Source: Stenopsyche tienmushanensis
Lineage: Eukaryota; Arthropoda; Insecta; Trichoptera; Stenopsychidae
Direction of reading: 5' to 3'
NCBI GenBank assembly: GCA_008973525.1
Contig: WACJ01000229.1
Coordinates: 372,001-436,000 of the forward strand
Length of the DNA: 64,000 nt
Positions 23,930 to 36,396 of this stretch are shown piece after piece. The translations under genes were made by a program, and so were the position numbers. The notes under the pieces are model-generated. The model was not told where the DNA came from, did no database searches, and was given only the letters and a program-made list of their open reading frames with translations. Within the stretch, counting starts at the first letter, position 1; each line of letters opens with the position of its first letter.

Positions 23930-26779
23930 TTAACATCTTTTGTATACTTTTGCGATTCAACTTTTCAGGTTGAATGTTTAATTTGTTTCTATAAGCGGGA
24001 ATCTGTCGTAAAGCACTCAGAAAAACTACATATGTTTTTTTAAATTTAGACTTTTATTTTGGAACAATATCAGAATATATAATTTATATTTCATACTCAA
24101 ATAACAAATTAACAGTTTTATAAAAAGCATCAGATTCAGAGTAAATAGAAAGAAATTTGCTCTAGTAGATTAAAAATTACAATAAGACTATTCGATAAGA
24201 AGCACCTATTTATAAAGGAACTTTGGAAATCAAAATGAGCAAATAAACGAGTTCAACTGTTTGTACAAATCTTATAATAACAGAAAACAAATCACTCACA
24301 TGCACATTTTATTTAAAGCCGCACAGAGAAATAAAACGCAATTGAAAATTCAGCGGAGACGTCTTTGAATTATATAGAGAGTCGTGCTGGCTGCGAGAAA
24401 TACATATTTGGATCGGTGTATTTAGTGACGTGGTAATAAACGTTGGATTCCTTAGCGTATACACTGTCAATCTATTAATTTAAATCTAAGATATAATTAT
24501 AATTTGTTTGAATTTAATCAGGAGTCGCAGCGGAGGAATGCAGCGCATTAAAAATCAAATCCAATTATGACCGTCGTCAATCAGACGATCGTGCAAGCTG
24601 ATTGATTATCTTCAACCTTTGAGTTTTACAATCAAATTTGCTTATATGGTTTAAACGTAGCTATTCATATATCCTGATTCGAAGGTAAATCTGAGCATGT
24701 TATAAACAATTTGATAAAAATAATTCCTATTGTGCATTAATTAACAGACATTGTGCTGAAATATTTCAAAAGTGTATGTTTATCAATAATATAAAAATGG
24801 TAGATACAATTCATCTTAAACATATTAAATACAGTCAATTAGGTTCCGTGGAAATGTAATAATAAATGTTTAATTATACTCAATTTTTCATACGGTGTAC
24901 ATTTTTATTCCGAGCTAAAATCTAGCATACACATTTTAAAATTATCTTTTTAATCATTTGAAAGTAAATATGCAATGGAAACGTATTGCTACGAGTACAC
25001 CGATGAAATTTTTTCAATCCGTGACTACTTATATGATAAATTCTCAATAAATATGGCTAATGAAACATAATAAATTTGCCAATATCGAAGATTGATTCGA
25101 TCAAAAATATATTTTGCAATTGATGAATTGTTTTTATAAAAAGGATCGGCCTTTTCCGGGTAAATGAATTTATATTTCGTGAATATTTATGTATATATAT
25201 ATATTCATTAATTTTAGATCCACGAAAATGAATAATATATCCTTTATATAATCAACTAATATTAATTATATTGGTTCTTTTAGCACTGAAATACAATTAA
25301 ATTTACAACTTACGAATTATCTTTTTATATCTATGAACAATTGTCATATAATTATTGAGTTTTATTCGTATAAAATAAAAATATCGAACATTTCAAACCG
25401 ATTATCTGTTATGTACGTTTTCTTCGAGAGCTATGAGATTTAAAATTAGATGAGATTTATAGTAAAATGCGGTTTGTGTCTTTTGATAACTAGCCTTATG
25501 CGATAAAAATTATAAATTTATATTAGATTTATGTACTACCATTTTTTAAATAAGCATTTTTACATACGTTTTGTGCGTGCCATAATTTACACATTTGAGG
25601 AAATAGACACATCTTTGGTATTTGCTTAAACTGTTTGAAATGCAACTTTTCAACTTCTATAAAATAATGGAATAAGTTATGAGCATATCAATATATGAAA
25701 TAATTGCTTAATATAAGTTCCTCTTAAAATAGATTTTTTAAATGATAAATTAAACGAAAACTCTCAGAAGAAAATCCAAGATTTAGTAACGAGTCTATAA
25801 ATCATAAACGTTATTTAAAAAGCAGCAAATGCAATTATCAATCTATTTTACAGTCTTTTGGTTTGCAAAATATGACGCAGGTATTAAAAATTATACATGA
25901 ACGAAGCAAGCATTGGTTTGTTTAAATTTCCATAAAATCAATATGCAATGCAACTACTTCCACGTACCAGCGTAGATACTTTTTTTTTACTTTGGTATTC
26001 AATTCCATTAGATTGCAACGCAGTGTAATACTTTCATACATACATATATATATATAAATATAAAAATAAAATACTAACAATTTTCATTCAATAGTTTTAA
26101 ATCGAAACAAAAATTTAACACTATCGTGGCCACATCAAATTACTTTTGAATGTTTGTAAGCAATCAACACTTCTTCAGACTATCTCAAAGGATCAAACCA
26201 TTGAACGTATAACTTCAAATAGATGTAGCATCAGCAGTTGCAGTTATAAAAATGAATTGATTGATGCAACATATGCATCACCGGCCACGAAAGTGTTAAT
26301 ATAAATAAAATAAATTTGTAAATGTTTCTAACTTTTCAAACGTTATATTTCGTTATAAATGATAGTGAATTTACGTACTTAAAATGTTAGGTTTATGAAA
26401 TATTAATATTTAAAAACGTTTTGGTAGTTATATATTAATCAATTTATAATTTAGCAAATTAGCAAAACGATTGTCGCGTATTAATACATTTTGTATTGCA
26501 TTTTAACACGCTCGTCGCCCAGCACGAATTGGTGTCAGTTTCTCGCGGGGTCCAAATTCGATAGTCGGATATACTGTAACGTACGGGATAAATACACACT
26601 TCAAGAATGAGATTTGTGGTAAATCTTCTGTGGGCTGTTGTTTATTTCAGATCGATAAGCTTGGCCGATTGCTCTGTGATTGACCAAGCTAATAAAAATG
26701 AAGGGAACTTCTAGTTAGAGAATGTTTGTATTTGGGAAATGCTAGACTTGTAAATGAATTTCATAAAAATCCATAGGGT
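23930..26779. other. Gene-free AT-rich stretch
   Basis: Nearly 3 kb of AT-rich DNA with short (TA)n runs near 25190 and 26040. No coding region or related repeat recognised. Confidence 0.4.
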
Positions 26780-27460
26780 AAATCTATTAGATGGAATTGT
26801 GTTCTATGTTACCAGAAAAAGCCAGATGGAGTTTAAACGAGGCCGTACGAGCTGACAAGACGAACAGCTCAGTGGTCAACCAAATGAGGTAACCACCCCA
26901 GAAATGGCGAAGAAAATCAACAAAATGATATTGGATGACCATCGACTGTAGTGCGCGAGCTAGCAGACGTGGTAAATCTTGCAAAAATGCTGTACATCGT
27001 ATATTGAGTGAAAAATTGGACATGAGAAAGCTGTGCGCAAGATGGGTGCCGCTTTTGCTCACGATGGAACAAAAAAAGCGTCGTGATTATGTTGCAATCG
27101 AGTGTTTGGCGATGTTTCACAGCAATAAGATTGAGTTTTTGCATCAATTCAGGATAAAACATGGGTCCATTCGCTTCACATCTGAGACAAAGGAACATGA
27201 GGACTCTACACTGACCCGAACTATTTATTGTTCCTACTGTTGGCCTCATGAGGGAGCTTCCGTGATCGTACAGATCATAGAAAATACCGCAAACTGCCCT
27301 AAAAGAAGACGGAGTGGCTACAAGGTTTGTATGTCAAATCGGTCCACTTTTCGGAGCGCTGATATGACAAATGTTCGCATTTCGATCGGACGCCGTACCC
27401 TGAACGTATCTACAAAACGATTACGAGCTCTCATTATAAAATGAAGTTGTCCGAAGAAGA
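26780..27460 (+). mobile_element. Composite repeat: mariner N-terminal half joined to an unknown module
   Basis: 26935-27180 reads as a mariner N-terminal region (SEKLDMRKLCARWVPLLLTM, CLAMFHSNKIEFLHQF) up to the first catalytic block. It then passes into the module shared with 10885-11200 (inverted) and 33405-33850. The open frame of 169 codons runs across the joint but has no intact catalytic triad. Confidence 0.7.
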
Positions 27461-28543
27461 CTGCTCTGATTGATGGGTTGTTTAAATTTTACAATCGGGT
27501 CAAAATATTAGCTTAGACAACTTAGTATATATTACAAAAAAGTTGCTTGTTACGGCCCTGGAAAAAGCGACAAATTCTCGAATGCCAACAAGCGAGAAAA
27601 ATATGTAAAGAAGACTGCAACGTATTGCCCCAATTATTCTGAAGTGCTGAAGAATCTGAGCGACGTGGCGACGTACGTGTTAATATTTATTTCAAGAATA
27701 TCTCTCATTTTCATAGTAAAATCACACGTATTTAAAATGATGTGATTTTGAAGTTACCAACGTTAGACCAAATGCAACCCACCGAATATTATTAAAATAA
27801 CATATACATAATCGGTATTGCAATTGAGATGAAAAATATTGACAGAGCGAGGTACAAAAGAAACATGCAAAATATACTAATTAAATATCAAAATGATGAG
27901 TTTCAGTTTTTGAAAGGTTAAATGTTGTAAAATACCGTCTTATTGCAGCGGAAAGTCTTTAAAACAATATCGTCCGCGGGTCAAATTTAAAGACACATTA
28001 GTATGTATTAAAATTGCATGCTTACATTATACAAATATCAATCGAACAATATTTACGTATGAAATCGTAAATGAAAATGGTTATTTTTATTGCATTAAAT
28101 ATAAATTTTTGCAGCATAAGCAAATTTCAAAAATAATAACGACCCAATAAAAGACGAAGGTAAATTATATCAGTGTAGTAAGAATAAAAAGATCTTTAGA
28201 ACAATTATAAATCTACCGTTTATCAACTTATGATTATGTTTATAAATAACTATATGCTATAATTTCTTTGGAAATAAACAACTCTCAATATTCTCAATAT
28301 TTCTCCTAGTTTACTTAATACTCTCAGAAGTAAATAACACTCAAGTAAATGGAATGATTGTAAGAATTATACAAATTTATATTTCAATAACGGCCATGAC
28401 TATAATGGTTGGCTATATATTAAGATGTATTAATAAGATATTAATGTAAATATTGTTTAACGTTTCAATTATACCAATTTAAGATATTCGTTTATTGCAG
28501 TGCAGTAGAAGCTCTTTATGGACACGATTAATAATTTTAAGAC
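27461..28543. other. AT-rich spacer
   Basis: No gene recognised. Confidence 0.35.
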
Positions 28544-28547
28544 TTAA

Positions 28548-30204
28548 CCTGTTGATCGCCGTGCGCACATCGGTGCGCGCCTATCCTTATGCCCTAAATA
28601 AAAGCGAAATTAATTTCGATTTCTTAACAGTGACGTTTAAAATCATTTTCCAACACCAAAAATATGTAAAACTATAAACATTCTTCCTTGGTTTGGGATA
28701 TATTCGAAATATGTCGTCAGGGTTGGCACAAACACAAATTGTCAATTTTTAAAAATGTGTATAGTGTGAATAATCATAACTAGTTTTGAACCAAGAAAAA
28801 TATTGGTCCACTGATATTTTATTGCATTAGTTTATTTATTTTAACACGATGCCACGCAATAGGTTTCAGCATTTGAAACCTAGTGCAATAGCATCTAAAA
28901 GTCTATCGGAGGGCCAAAGCCGTGTAGAAGAAAAACCATAAACGAGGCTATACACTCAATCATTCTGTACGAAGCCACGATATGGCATGAGTCGCTCAGA
29001 CATGAGAGCTATAGAAAGAAGCTGGTAAGGGTCCAACGACCAGGAGCGCTCCGAGTCACCACAGCATACAGAACAGTATCTGAAGAAGCGGTGCTCGTGA
29101 TCGCTGAATTCAGGAAAGAAGAGGGCCTTGAACTTTGAAGATCCCAAGAACATGACCAGAAACTGAAGGAAGCCTGGTAGCGGAGATAGGATTTGTCCAG
29201 CAAGGGAAGATGGACCCACCGACTTATCCCGGTTGTAACTCGGTGGAGGGCCCGAAAACACGGTGAAACTATCTTCCCTCTTGATTCAAGTGCTCACTGG
29301 ACACGGATGCTTCGGTGCGTACCTGAAACAGATTGGCAAGGAAGCATCCGCGGCGTGTCACCACTTCGATGTGGAGGTCGACGATGCCATACACACCATC
29401 ATTGACTGTGAGGCTTGGACACACCAGAGAAACACGCTAAAACAAGCACTCGGGGTAGCCAAGCTCAACGTTGACAGAATGGTCCACCGCATGATGGCAA
29501 GTAAGAAGATCTGGGACCTTTGGCGCGATTACGTTGAAGAAATCATGAGCGCCAAAGAGGGCAGTGAGAGAGAAAGGTGCAGAACGACTCTCCAATATTA
29601 GAATAGGGCCAATTACTTAAGACCAGACTACTTGGCTACAATACCAAGAGGGCAGAGAAGGATAAGGGAGGGGTTTAATCAGTAAGAATCTGACACACTA
29701 CCCTAGGAAAAACCATCAAATGATACAAAAAGCTTTTTCCATCCCGTCGATTTATGTATCCTAAATGCATACTTTGCATTCCGAGAGACAACAGGGAAGT
29801 ATATCACACTTGGTGATTTTCAGCTAGCAGTGATTCTATTTCTCGAAACTACAAGAAAATGCAAGGGTGGTCTTTTACTTTTTTACTTAGAAGGACAAAA
29901 CAGCAATTTCTTAACTGATGTGGATAAATTGTTCGACGTAAAAAGAAAGAGATGCGTTTTATGTCTTAGACAAAATTCGCGTGTGAAAACTGTAAAATCC
30001 CACTCTGCCCAACGAATTGCTTCAAAGCATACCACACTCAAAATGGTTATTAATGTGTATTTTTGAGACTATAACTTAATATAACTTTTTTTTTAAATCT
30101 ATTGTGTGGCAACCCTAATGAAAATCAAGTGTCTTTTTTTAATTAAATTTAAAACACGTGGCGATGGGAGGTGCCGTTTTATCAAACCGGCGGCGACTAA
30201 GAGG
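28548..30204 (+). mobile_element. piggyBac transposon, mostly deleted, with a nested non-LTR insertion
   Basis: Flanked by TTAA at 28544-28547 and 30205-30208. The termini CCTGTTGATCGCCG and CGGCGACTAAGAGG are inverted copies (11 of 14 match). The right part encodes the end of piggyBac transposase: SFFHPVDLCILNAYF, ETTGKYITLGDFQLAVI and the Cys-rich C-terminus starting KRCVLCLRQNSRV. After a one-base slip near 29987 the other frame gives CENCKIPLCPTNCFKAYHTQ and a stop. The N-terminal and catalytic parts are missing, replaced by the R1-type piece at 28888-29705. Confidence 0.87.
28888..29705 (+). mobile_element. R1-type non-LTR fragment nested in the piggyBac element
   Basis: Begins in the thumb region (SIGGPKPCRRKTINEAIHSI), passes AYRTVSEEAVLVI, and from 29263 has an open frame with VLTGHGCFGAYLKQIGKE, a Cys-His knuckle variant (CHHFDVEVDDAIHTIIDC) and ERCRTTLQY. 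The 3' UTR is shared with the copies at 32.7 and 58.7 kb but is cut at about 29705, before its hairpin and A tail. Stops and a frameshift lie near 29130-29260. Confidence 0.83.
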
Positions 30205-30229
30205 TTAAACTGTTTAATCTTTATACCAA

Positions 30230-30724
30230 AAGCTGGCTGTATAAATTGAAGATCATCTAATACATGTGAATAATTTAACAGTTATGTTCTGGTGTGTTTC
30301 CAGATGATTGTTATGACAGTCTGGCGACTGTGTGCCGTTGGGTTTGGAAGGGGAGGGGTTTGAAATCTTGTGAAAATTCAAAATAATTAAGTAATAAAAA
30401 GTATTTTTTTAAATATTCTATAAATGAGCAAAATAAACAATAATTTATAAGCGTTGTTAATGTAACGCGTTAACAACATCTATTTGGTCTGGCGTTTTTA
30501 TTATAAGGTATTAAAAATAATTTATTCGAATTTATTAGCTTCAGCAAGTCTGAACCAGTCTGGTATCATCTTAACAAGCTGGTAATAGTCTGGCAATCCG
30601 CTCTCCTCCCAAACTCAATGGAATACAGTCGCCAGACTGTCATAATCGTGATCCAGAAACAGAATACAGCTATTAAATGATTCACATGTGTATTAGATAA
30701 TCTTCAATTTATGTTGCCAGCTCT
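30230..30724. mobile_element. Foldback element with about 130-bp inverted termini
   Basis: The left arm (30230-30360: AGCTGGC..TAAATTGAAGAT .. GACAGTCTGGCGACTG) recurs inverted in the right arm (30590-30724). Between them are AT-rich DNA and a block (AAGTCTGAACCAGTCTGGTA) shared with the second copy at 35047-35396. No ORF; target duplication not resolved. Confidence 0.8.
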
Positions 30725-32489
30725 CAATCTATAATAAGTGTAAATGCTTTCATATAAGGGAATCATCAGAGATTAATTTTCACATTGTCGATTTTGTTAG
30801 TATGCTCAATTGGGTCAAAATAAAGAGTTCTACTGCATTTTTAAAATTATATTATTCTAAAAAGTTTAACTTGTATTATTAAAGAATGCCTCAATCGTAT
30901 TATGAAAATAACGCATTAGAATTTATACAATAAATATTAACTTTATAATTACGTTTATCTTGAAAGGGAAAGTGTATATACTATATATTTACAAATGTTT
31001 ACAGTATTAAAAAGTAAATTTATATAAAAGAGCAATAAATGGGTTCCATATCCACAATTATTATCCATAATAAAACTATAAATAAGTAATTTTTGCTTAG
31101 TGAAATGTACGTCTGATGGTTTTTCATTAAAAAGTACATGATTAATATGAATAGAGTAAAATATTAAGTTGCTTAAAAATATAATTACTTATAAATATAT
31201 TTACAACATGATTAACATTATCGTTTTAATAAATAGACTGCATCCTAAAATATCACAGAAGTATCGAAAACTGCAGTCTTTACATAACACATTATTGAAA
31301 CATATTGATTTTATTGGATGTTTATATATATATATATATTTAAAAAGAAAAACATGATATTACGAATAATGGAAACATATTCTTGCACATCTCACACATT
31401 CCCACATAATTCAGATGATGTATAGATATATAATTTACAATGTTTTACCAATGCATTGAAGAGTTCGATTATGGAAAAATTGAATGTTTACGCATAATGT
31501 AATAATTAGAACAACGTAAATGAGAATAAAATCATTGGCGAATTGTTACAGTCGAAGAATACAATTAGAAGGAAGGAAAATATATTCGATAACGCTATTA
31601 TTAATAGCTAAAATTAAATATGATACTTATGTCTGTAAATATATAACGGAGCAATGTTAATTTAGAGTCGTTCAAGTTGTTCCGCTTATTAATTTATAGT
31701 CTTAATTTTACTTTATTAATATATTTCCGTCTATTCTTACAGCGAAATTATATGATTTCATGTAGTTCGATGAGTTTAGAGCTTGCTGGTTCAAATTCAG
31801 AGGTAGGTTCAAATCAGGCAACAATCATTGAGCGTCAATTTTAATCAATTTTTAAGTAACTTTTATCACATGTTCATATATAAATAAATTTTTAAGTACT
31901 TAGAAAAAATTCTAAACCACAACTGAAAGGTATACATCAAGACAAACAATAAAATTAAATCAACGTTAATGAAAATTCATAGATATTCAAGGAAAATATT
32001 GATTTTTCTGCGCTCGAAAAGTTTAATGGTTTTAATTGAAAAACCGTAATTTAACACCAAACAATAACACACCAATCATTGAACAAAAATAATTCGATAT
32101 GATCTTTATTTGTTAGCATTAGAATAGCATATCGTATACGTTCTTCATATGGAAGCTCTTATACTAAATATACACCAATGTTTCATATTAAAAAAATAAT
32201 AATCTTCAACACATCTATTAGGGTTTATCAATTTTATCGCGGTAAAATTGCACGAAGGGCAAGTACAAAATAAATTTAATACGATGAATATTGCAATCAA
32301 TGTCCTTTCAATGGTCCAATTATGCTTAATTTCAATAAACTTGTGATAGTAAAATTGAACAAAATGCTGTTATTGTGATTATATAATAGTTTTTCATTTG
32401 GACAATTAAAAGGATAATTACAATACCCTTATTATTTATAATAAATCAAATAATTGAGATTATAAAGTCTTCTTGTTAACAATAATTTA
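30725..32489. other. Gene-free AT-rich stretch
   Basis: No gene seen. A (TA)n run lies near 31322. A short open frame at 31169-31357 has no protein character. Confidence 0.4.
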
Positions 32490-33850
32490 CAGAGCCGTAA
32501 CAAGGGTATGAAGCCTCCCTCTCGTATGTATATGTCTGCTCCTTCGTTTACAACAGTAAGATGTCGGGTGGCAGAGTTTAAACGAGGACCGTACGAGTTG
32601 CCAAGACGAACAGCGCAATGGTCGACCAAAATCAGGTCGCTCACGGTCGGTCATCACTTAACATCTGAGATACGTTCCGCAGGGATCCGTCCTAGGGCCC
32701 ACTCTGTGGAACGTACTCTACAACAGTCTGCTGACAATAAAGATGCCACACGGAGCAGAACTCATTGCCTTCACATCATTGGTGACAGTTAGACATCCAT
32801 GGGAAATGGTGGCAATGGTCAATGAGGCCCTCGCCAGAATCAACGCATGAATGCGGGAAAATCGCCTGCAGCTGGTGGCGGAAAAGACGGAGACAATGAT
32901 CTGTAGTAGAAGAAGAAGACCGAGGGTCAAAAGACTTGTTGTGAACGGTCACGAGGTTGAATACAGCAAATTGACCGCATTATGACCAGAAACTGAGGGA
33001 GGCCTGGTAACGGAGATGGGATCAGCCCAGCAAGGGAAGATGGACCCACCGACTTATCCTGGTCATAAGTTGGTGCAGGGCCCGGAAACACGATGAAACG
33101 ACCGCTTGATTCAGGTGCTCACTGGGCATGTATGTTTCGGTGCGTACCTGAAGCGGATTGGTAAATAGTCTCTGAGCGCCAAAAAGGGCAGTGAAAGAGA
33201 GAGGAGCAGAGCGCCTCTCCAACACTAGAATTGGACCAATTACCCAAGGCCAGACTACCTGTCCTTCTGAAGCAATGTGGAAAACAATACCATGAGGGCA
33301 GAAAAAGACAATATTTAGTCAGCTTAGTCAGTAAGAATCTGACACTCCCCTGGGATCAAACCTAGGGTGTCTTATGCAAGATTCTCTTCCCACAGGAAAA
33401 AAAATCTGAGGCAAAGGAACATGGGGACCCTCTACCGATCCGAGCTTTTTATTGTTCCTGCTGTTCAGGACTATGCAGCTCATTCTTAACTTCGAGTGGC
33501 CACTTGCGCTCTGAGCGCGGGGAAGAAATTAGCTAGATTTTGTAATTTAAAACTAAAAAACTAGCCAAGATAACAGAATAAATTAGTAAGTTAAATATAT
33601 ATATTATGGGTGGAGGAAGTCTAGACTTGTTTGCAACATCATTTGGTGCACCCACTTATATTAATGAGCATCTGAAGGAGCTTCCTATGATCGTACAGAT
33701 CATATAAAATGCCGTAAAACGCCATATAAAAGAGGACAGAGTGGCTACAAGGTTTGTGTATCCAACCGGTCCGCTTTTCAGATCACTGACATGATGGATG
33801 AGCGCCTCGTGTCGGTATTCTACGTTTTGCGTCCCAAACCCAGTTGTTAC
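32490..33850 (+). mobile_element. Composite mariner-derived repeat, split by an R1-type insertion
   Basis: The left part (32490-32668) encodes a mariner N-terminal piece (PSFTTVRCRVAEFKRG); the right part (33404-33850) is the unknown module found at 27180-27450 and, inverted, at 10885-11200. The R1-type element at 32669-33403 interrupts it; the 7 bases ATCTGAG are duplicated at the joints, and the unoccupied counterpart at 27178-27186 has the site once. Confidence 0.7.
32669..33403 (+). mobile_element. R1-type non-LTR copy with 7-bp target duplication
   Basis: Starts inside the RT domain at VPQGSVLGPTLWNVLYNSLL, then LIAFTSLVTV where the FADD catalytic box should be, and EALARINAWMRENRLQLVAE. 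A large internal deletion joins this to the 3' UTR with the hairpin CCCTGGG-ATCAAA-CCTAGGG near 33352-33370 and a terminal A run. The target duplication ATCTGAG is at 32662-32668 and 33404-33410. Confidence 0.82.
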
Positions 33851-35046
33851 AGCCCTGCAAAATTATATATTTTTTTGTGGAATCAGATGTGAATCATTTT
33901 CAAGTCAATATAAAACATTTTGCATTTCAAAAATGTATCCTTAAAAATTATAATCGATAAGAAAACAATAACGATATTAACGAAACAAATGTGTGAAGCC
34001 AACGATAAGGCAAAAATTCTAGCACAAATATAGTTTCAATCTCCATAGGAGTTCATATTATGGAATGATTCAAGTGAGCGTATACATTTACACTGTTGGA
34101 ATGTAATTATGCATGTAATAATATCATGATCGAACATGGATGAATTGGTACGACGATGACTTTATAACTAGATATGATTGACGATGATAAATTCTAGATT
34201 CATGATTGCTTGGTTTTAGAATATATGTTTGAAGAGATAACATTATTTACAAAAAGATCATAACGAACGGAAATCATTACAAAATGCACCGCACAGCGGT
34301 GTCTTTGAAGTTAAGTATGACTTTGTATTATCGATAATTATTATAATAAAATTGTACGTCAACGATGAAAACCTTCAGGCTTTGCACTCCAGTAAACTGG
34401 ATAAAAGCAATTTTCTATTCACTCATAACACTAAATCTGCTATTTGTCACAATCTTTGCCGATGCGGCGTCTTAGTTCCTCGACATTGAGGATTTTTATC
34501 GTACGTATTCGTTAATATTTACATTAAAACATTAAATATCGCACAAGTTGTAAATTTTAAAAGACTTTTAACATCCATTAGTATCCATATATTAGACTGA
34601 TTAAAGATTAGTTTAAACAAGGTATCGCTTAACATTGAAAATGAATCAAAAATCTATGTATTTACAGGTCCAAAATATCACATAAACATAATATCAATAG
34701 AAAGGAAAAGTTATTTGGTACTTTTTCTTGAAATTTATCTTTCAAATTTGCATCAGCATTCAATGCGATGAAACGATTACAACATTTAAATACAATATTA
34801 TTCAAAAGGAAAATATTATCTTAGATATTTTATAATAAGTTCTCATTTTAAGTCGAGACTATATTTTTGCTTTGGTTATTTAAACACAACCATAGATACT
34901 AAGTTTTGTTATCTTTACAGAAATTATTGCCATTTGATTTTCATGGCTCTATGTGACATTTTGCTAGTCGCCGTCGATTTGTTGCGATGATAATTTCCAT
35001 CATATTTTCGACACTAACTAAACTGCTTTTATTATGTTATATACGA
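33851..35046. other. Gene-free AT-rich stretch
   Basis: No gene or recognisable repeat. Confidence 0.35.
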
Positions 35047-35396
35047 AGAGTTGGAAGCATAAATTAAAGATCATCTAACACATGTGAATAATTTAATAGT
35101 TGTGTTCTGGCGTGTTTTCGGACTATCAATATGACAGTCTGGCGACTGAGTGCCGTTGGATTGTCAGATCAAATAGATTAACATCTATTATCACGTATTA
35201 AAAAAATGAATTTATTAGCTTCAGCAAATTTGAACAAGTCTGGTACTATCTTAACAAGCTGGTAATAGTCTGGCAATCCAAACCCAACGGCATTCAGTCG
35301 CCAGACTGTCATAATAATAGTCCAGAAACACGCCAGAACATAACTATAAAATTATTTACATGTATTAGATGATCTTCAATTTATGCTGCCAGCTCT
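35047..35396. mobile_element. Foldback element, second copy
   Basis: 350 bp. The arms (GAAGCATAAATTAAAGATCA .. GACAGTCTGGCGACTG and its inverse) are the same family as 30230-30724, with a shorter centre. Arms align over about 130 bp. No coding. Confidence 0.8.
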
Positions 35397-36105
35397 CAGT
35401 CTATTACATGTTACGAATGCGTATCAGCTATGTGAGCATTTTGTTTTCATTCAATACCTGCTATTGTAACTAAGCTGGTCTCACAATATATTTGTCATAA
35501 TAAGTCAGTCTCTCTGTATACTTGGCATTGTAAGTAAATCAGTCTCACAATACATATGAACGAAATTGCATACGCGTAACTTTTAAAATGATATTTTCTA
35601 TCAAGCAATGCGATGTAATATGCTGCAATTGCCACATTATTTTGATTCATGTCACAACACAAATAACAACATTTCATTAAAATCTTAGATATGCCATTTT
35701 ATTTATTGCAATATTTAATCATAATCCAGTCAGGGTCCAAAAGATTTACTTTAACTATTGCTTATGTGATTATATAATTTCGAAACCTTTGTACAATTTG
35801 TCGAGTAAATTTGTGTTAATCATATTGCTAATAACAAGAAAAATAGATAACATGTTTTAAACCACATTTCAAACAAAATCACATGAGTAAATCATTTTTT
35901 TCAAATCGTCCAGGAATCAATTCTTTTTCTAAGAAATCTGCAAGCTTCTATGCGAACAAAAGTGACTATTCAATTCGTCAATATCATCATAGCTGAGTAT
36001 ATAACGTGTTCAAACATTATTTCGGTATTACCCTGTATCGTATAACAAACTGTTTTTTTTTCTATTCTTCGTTCGAAAATTAATCATAAAATCTAAATAT
36101 AGTTC
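35397..36105. other. 3' flank of the diacylglycerol kinase gene
   Basis: AT-rich. A minus-strand AATAAA lies near 35700, about 400 bp past the stop codon, and could serve as polyadenylation signal. No other gene. Confidence 0.35.
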
Positions 36106-36396
36106 TTATTGTAAATCTTTGATTGCCTGAAGAATGCGTTTTACATGTCCGACTTTTGTTACGCCGAGATCACGGAGATCTCGGCGTGCGAGAGATAGTA
36201 GTTCGCGTCCGGTAATATCGTGGCTCGCAAACGTTTCAGCGTGTTCGCCGAGTTGCAACGATGTCAACCAAGCTCCAACTTCACTAGTTCCCCATGATTT
36301 AACGGGAACAGTCGTGCTGGCCGGGGCTGCTCCCACACTGCTGCCTCGGCGTGCGGCACCCCTAAGCCATCCGCGTCGTGCCCCACTTCGATCAGA
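36106..36396 (-). CDS. Diacylglycerol kinase last exon: SAM domain
   Basis: Encodes an Arg/Ala/Ser-rich lead followed by [40 protein letters not shown] and [15 protein letters not shown], then the stop. SAM domains of DGK delta/eta mediate oligomerisation. Confidence 0.93.
   Translation of the reverse strand, partial: SDRSGARRGWLRGAARRGSSVGAAPASTTVPVKSWGTSEVGAWLTSLQLGEHAETFASHDITGRELLSLARRDLRDLGVTKVGHVKRILQAIKDLQ

Noticed and set aside
31750..31830. tRNA-like GGTTCAAAT motifs
   Set aside because: No cloverleaf could be drawn around them; no tRNA called.
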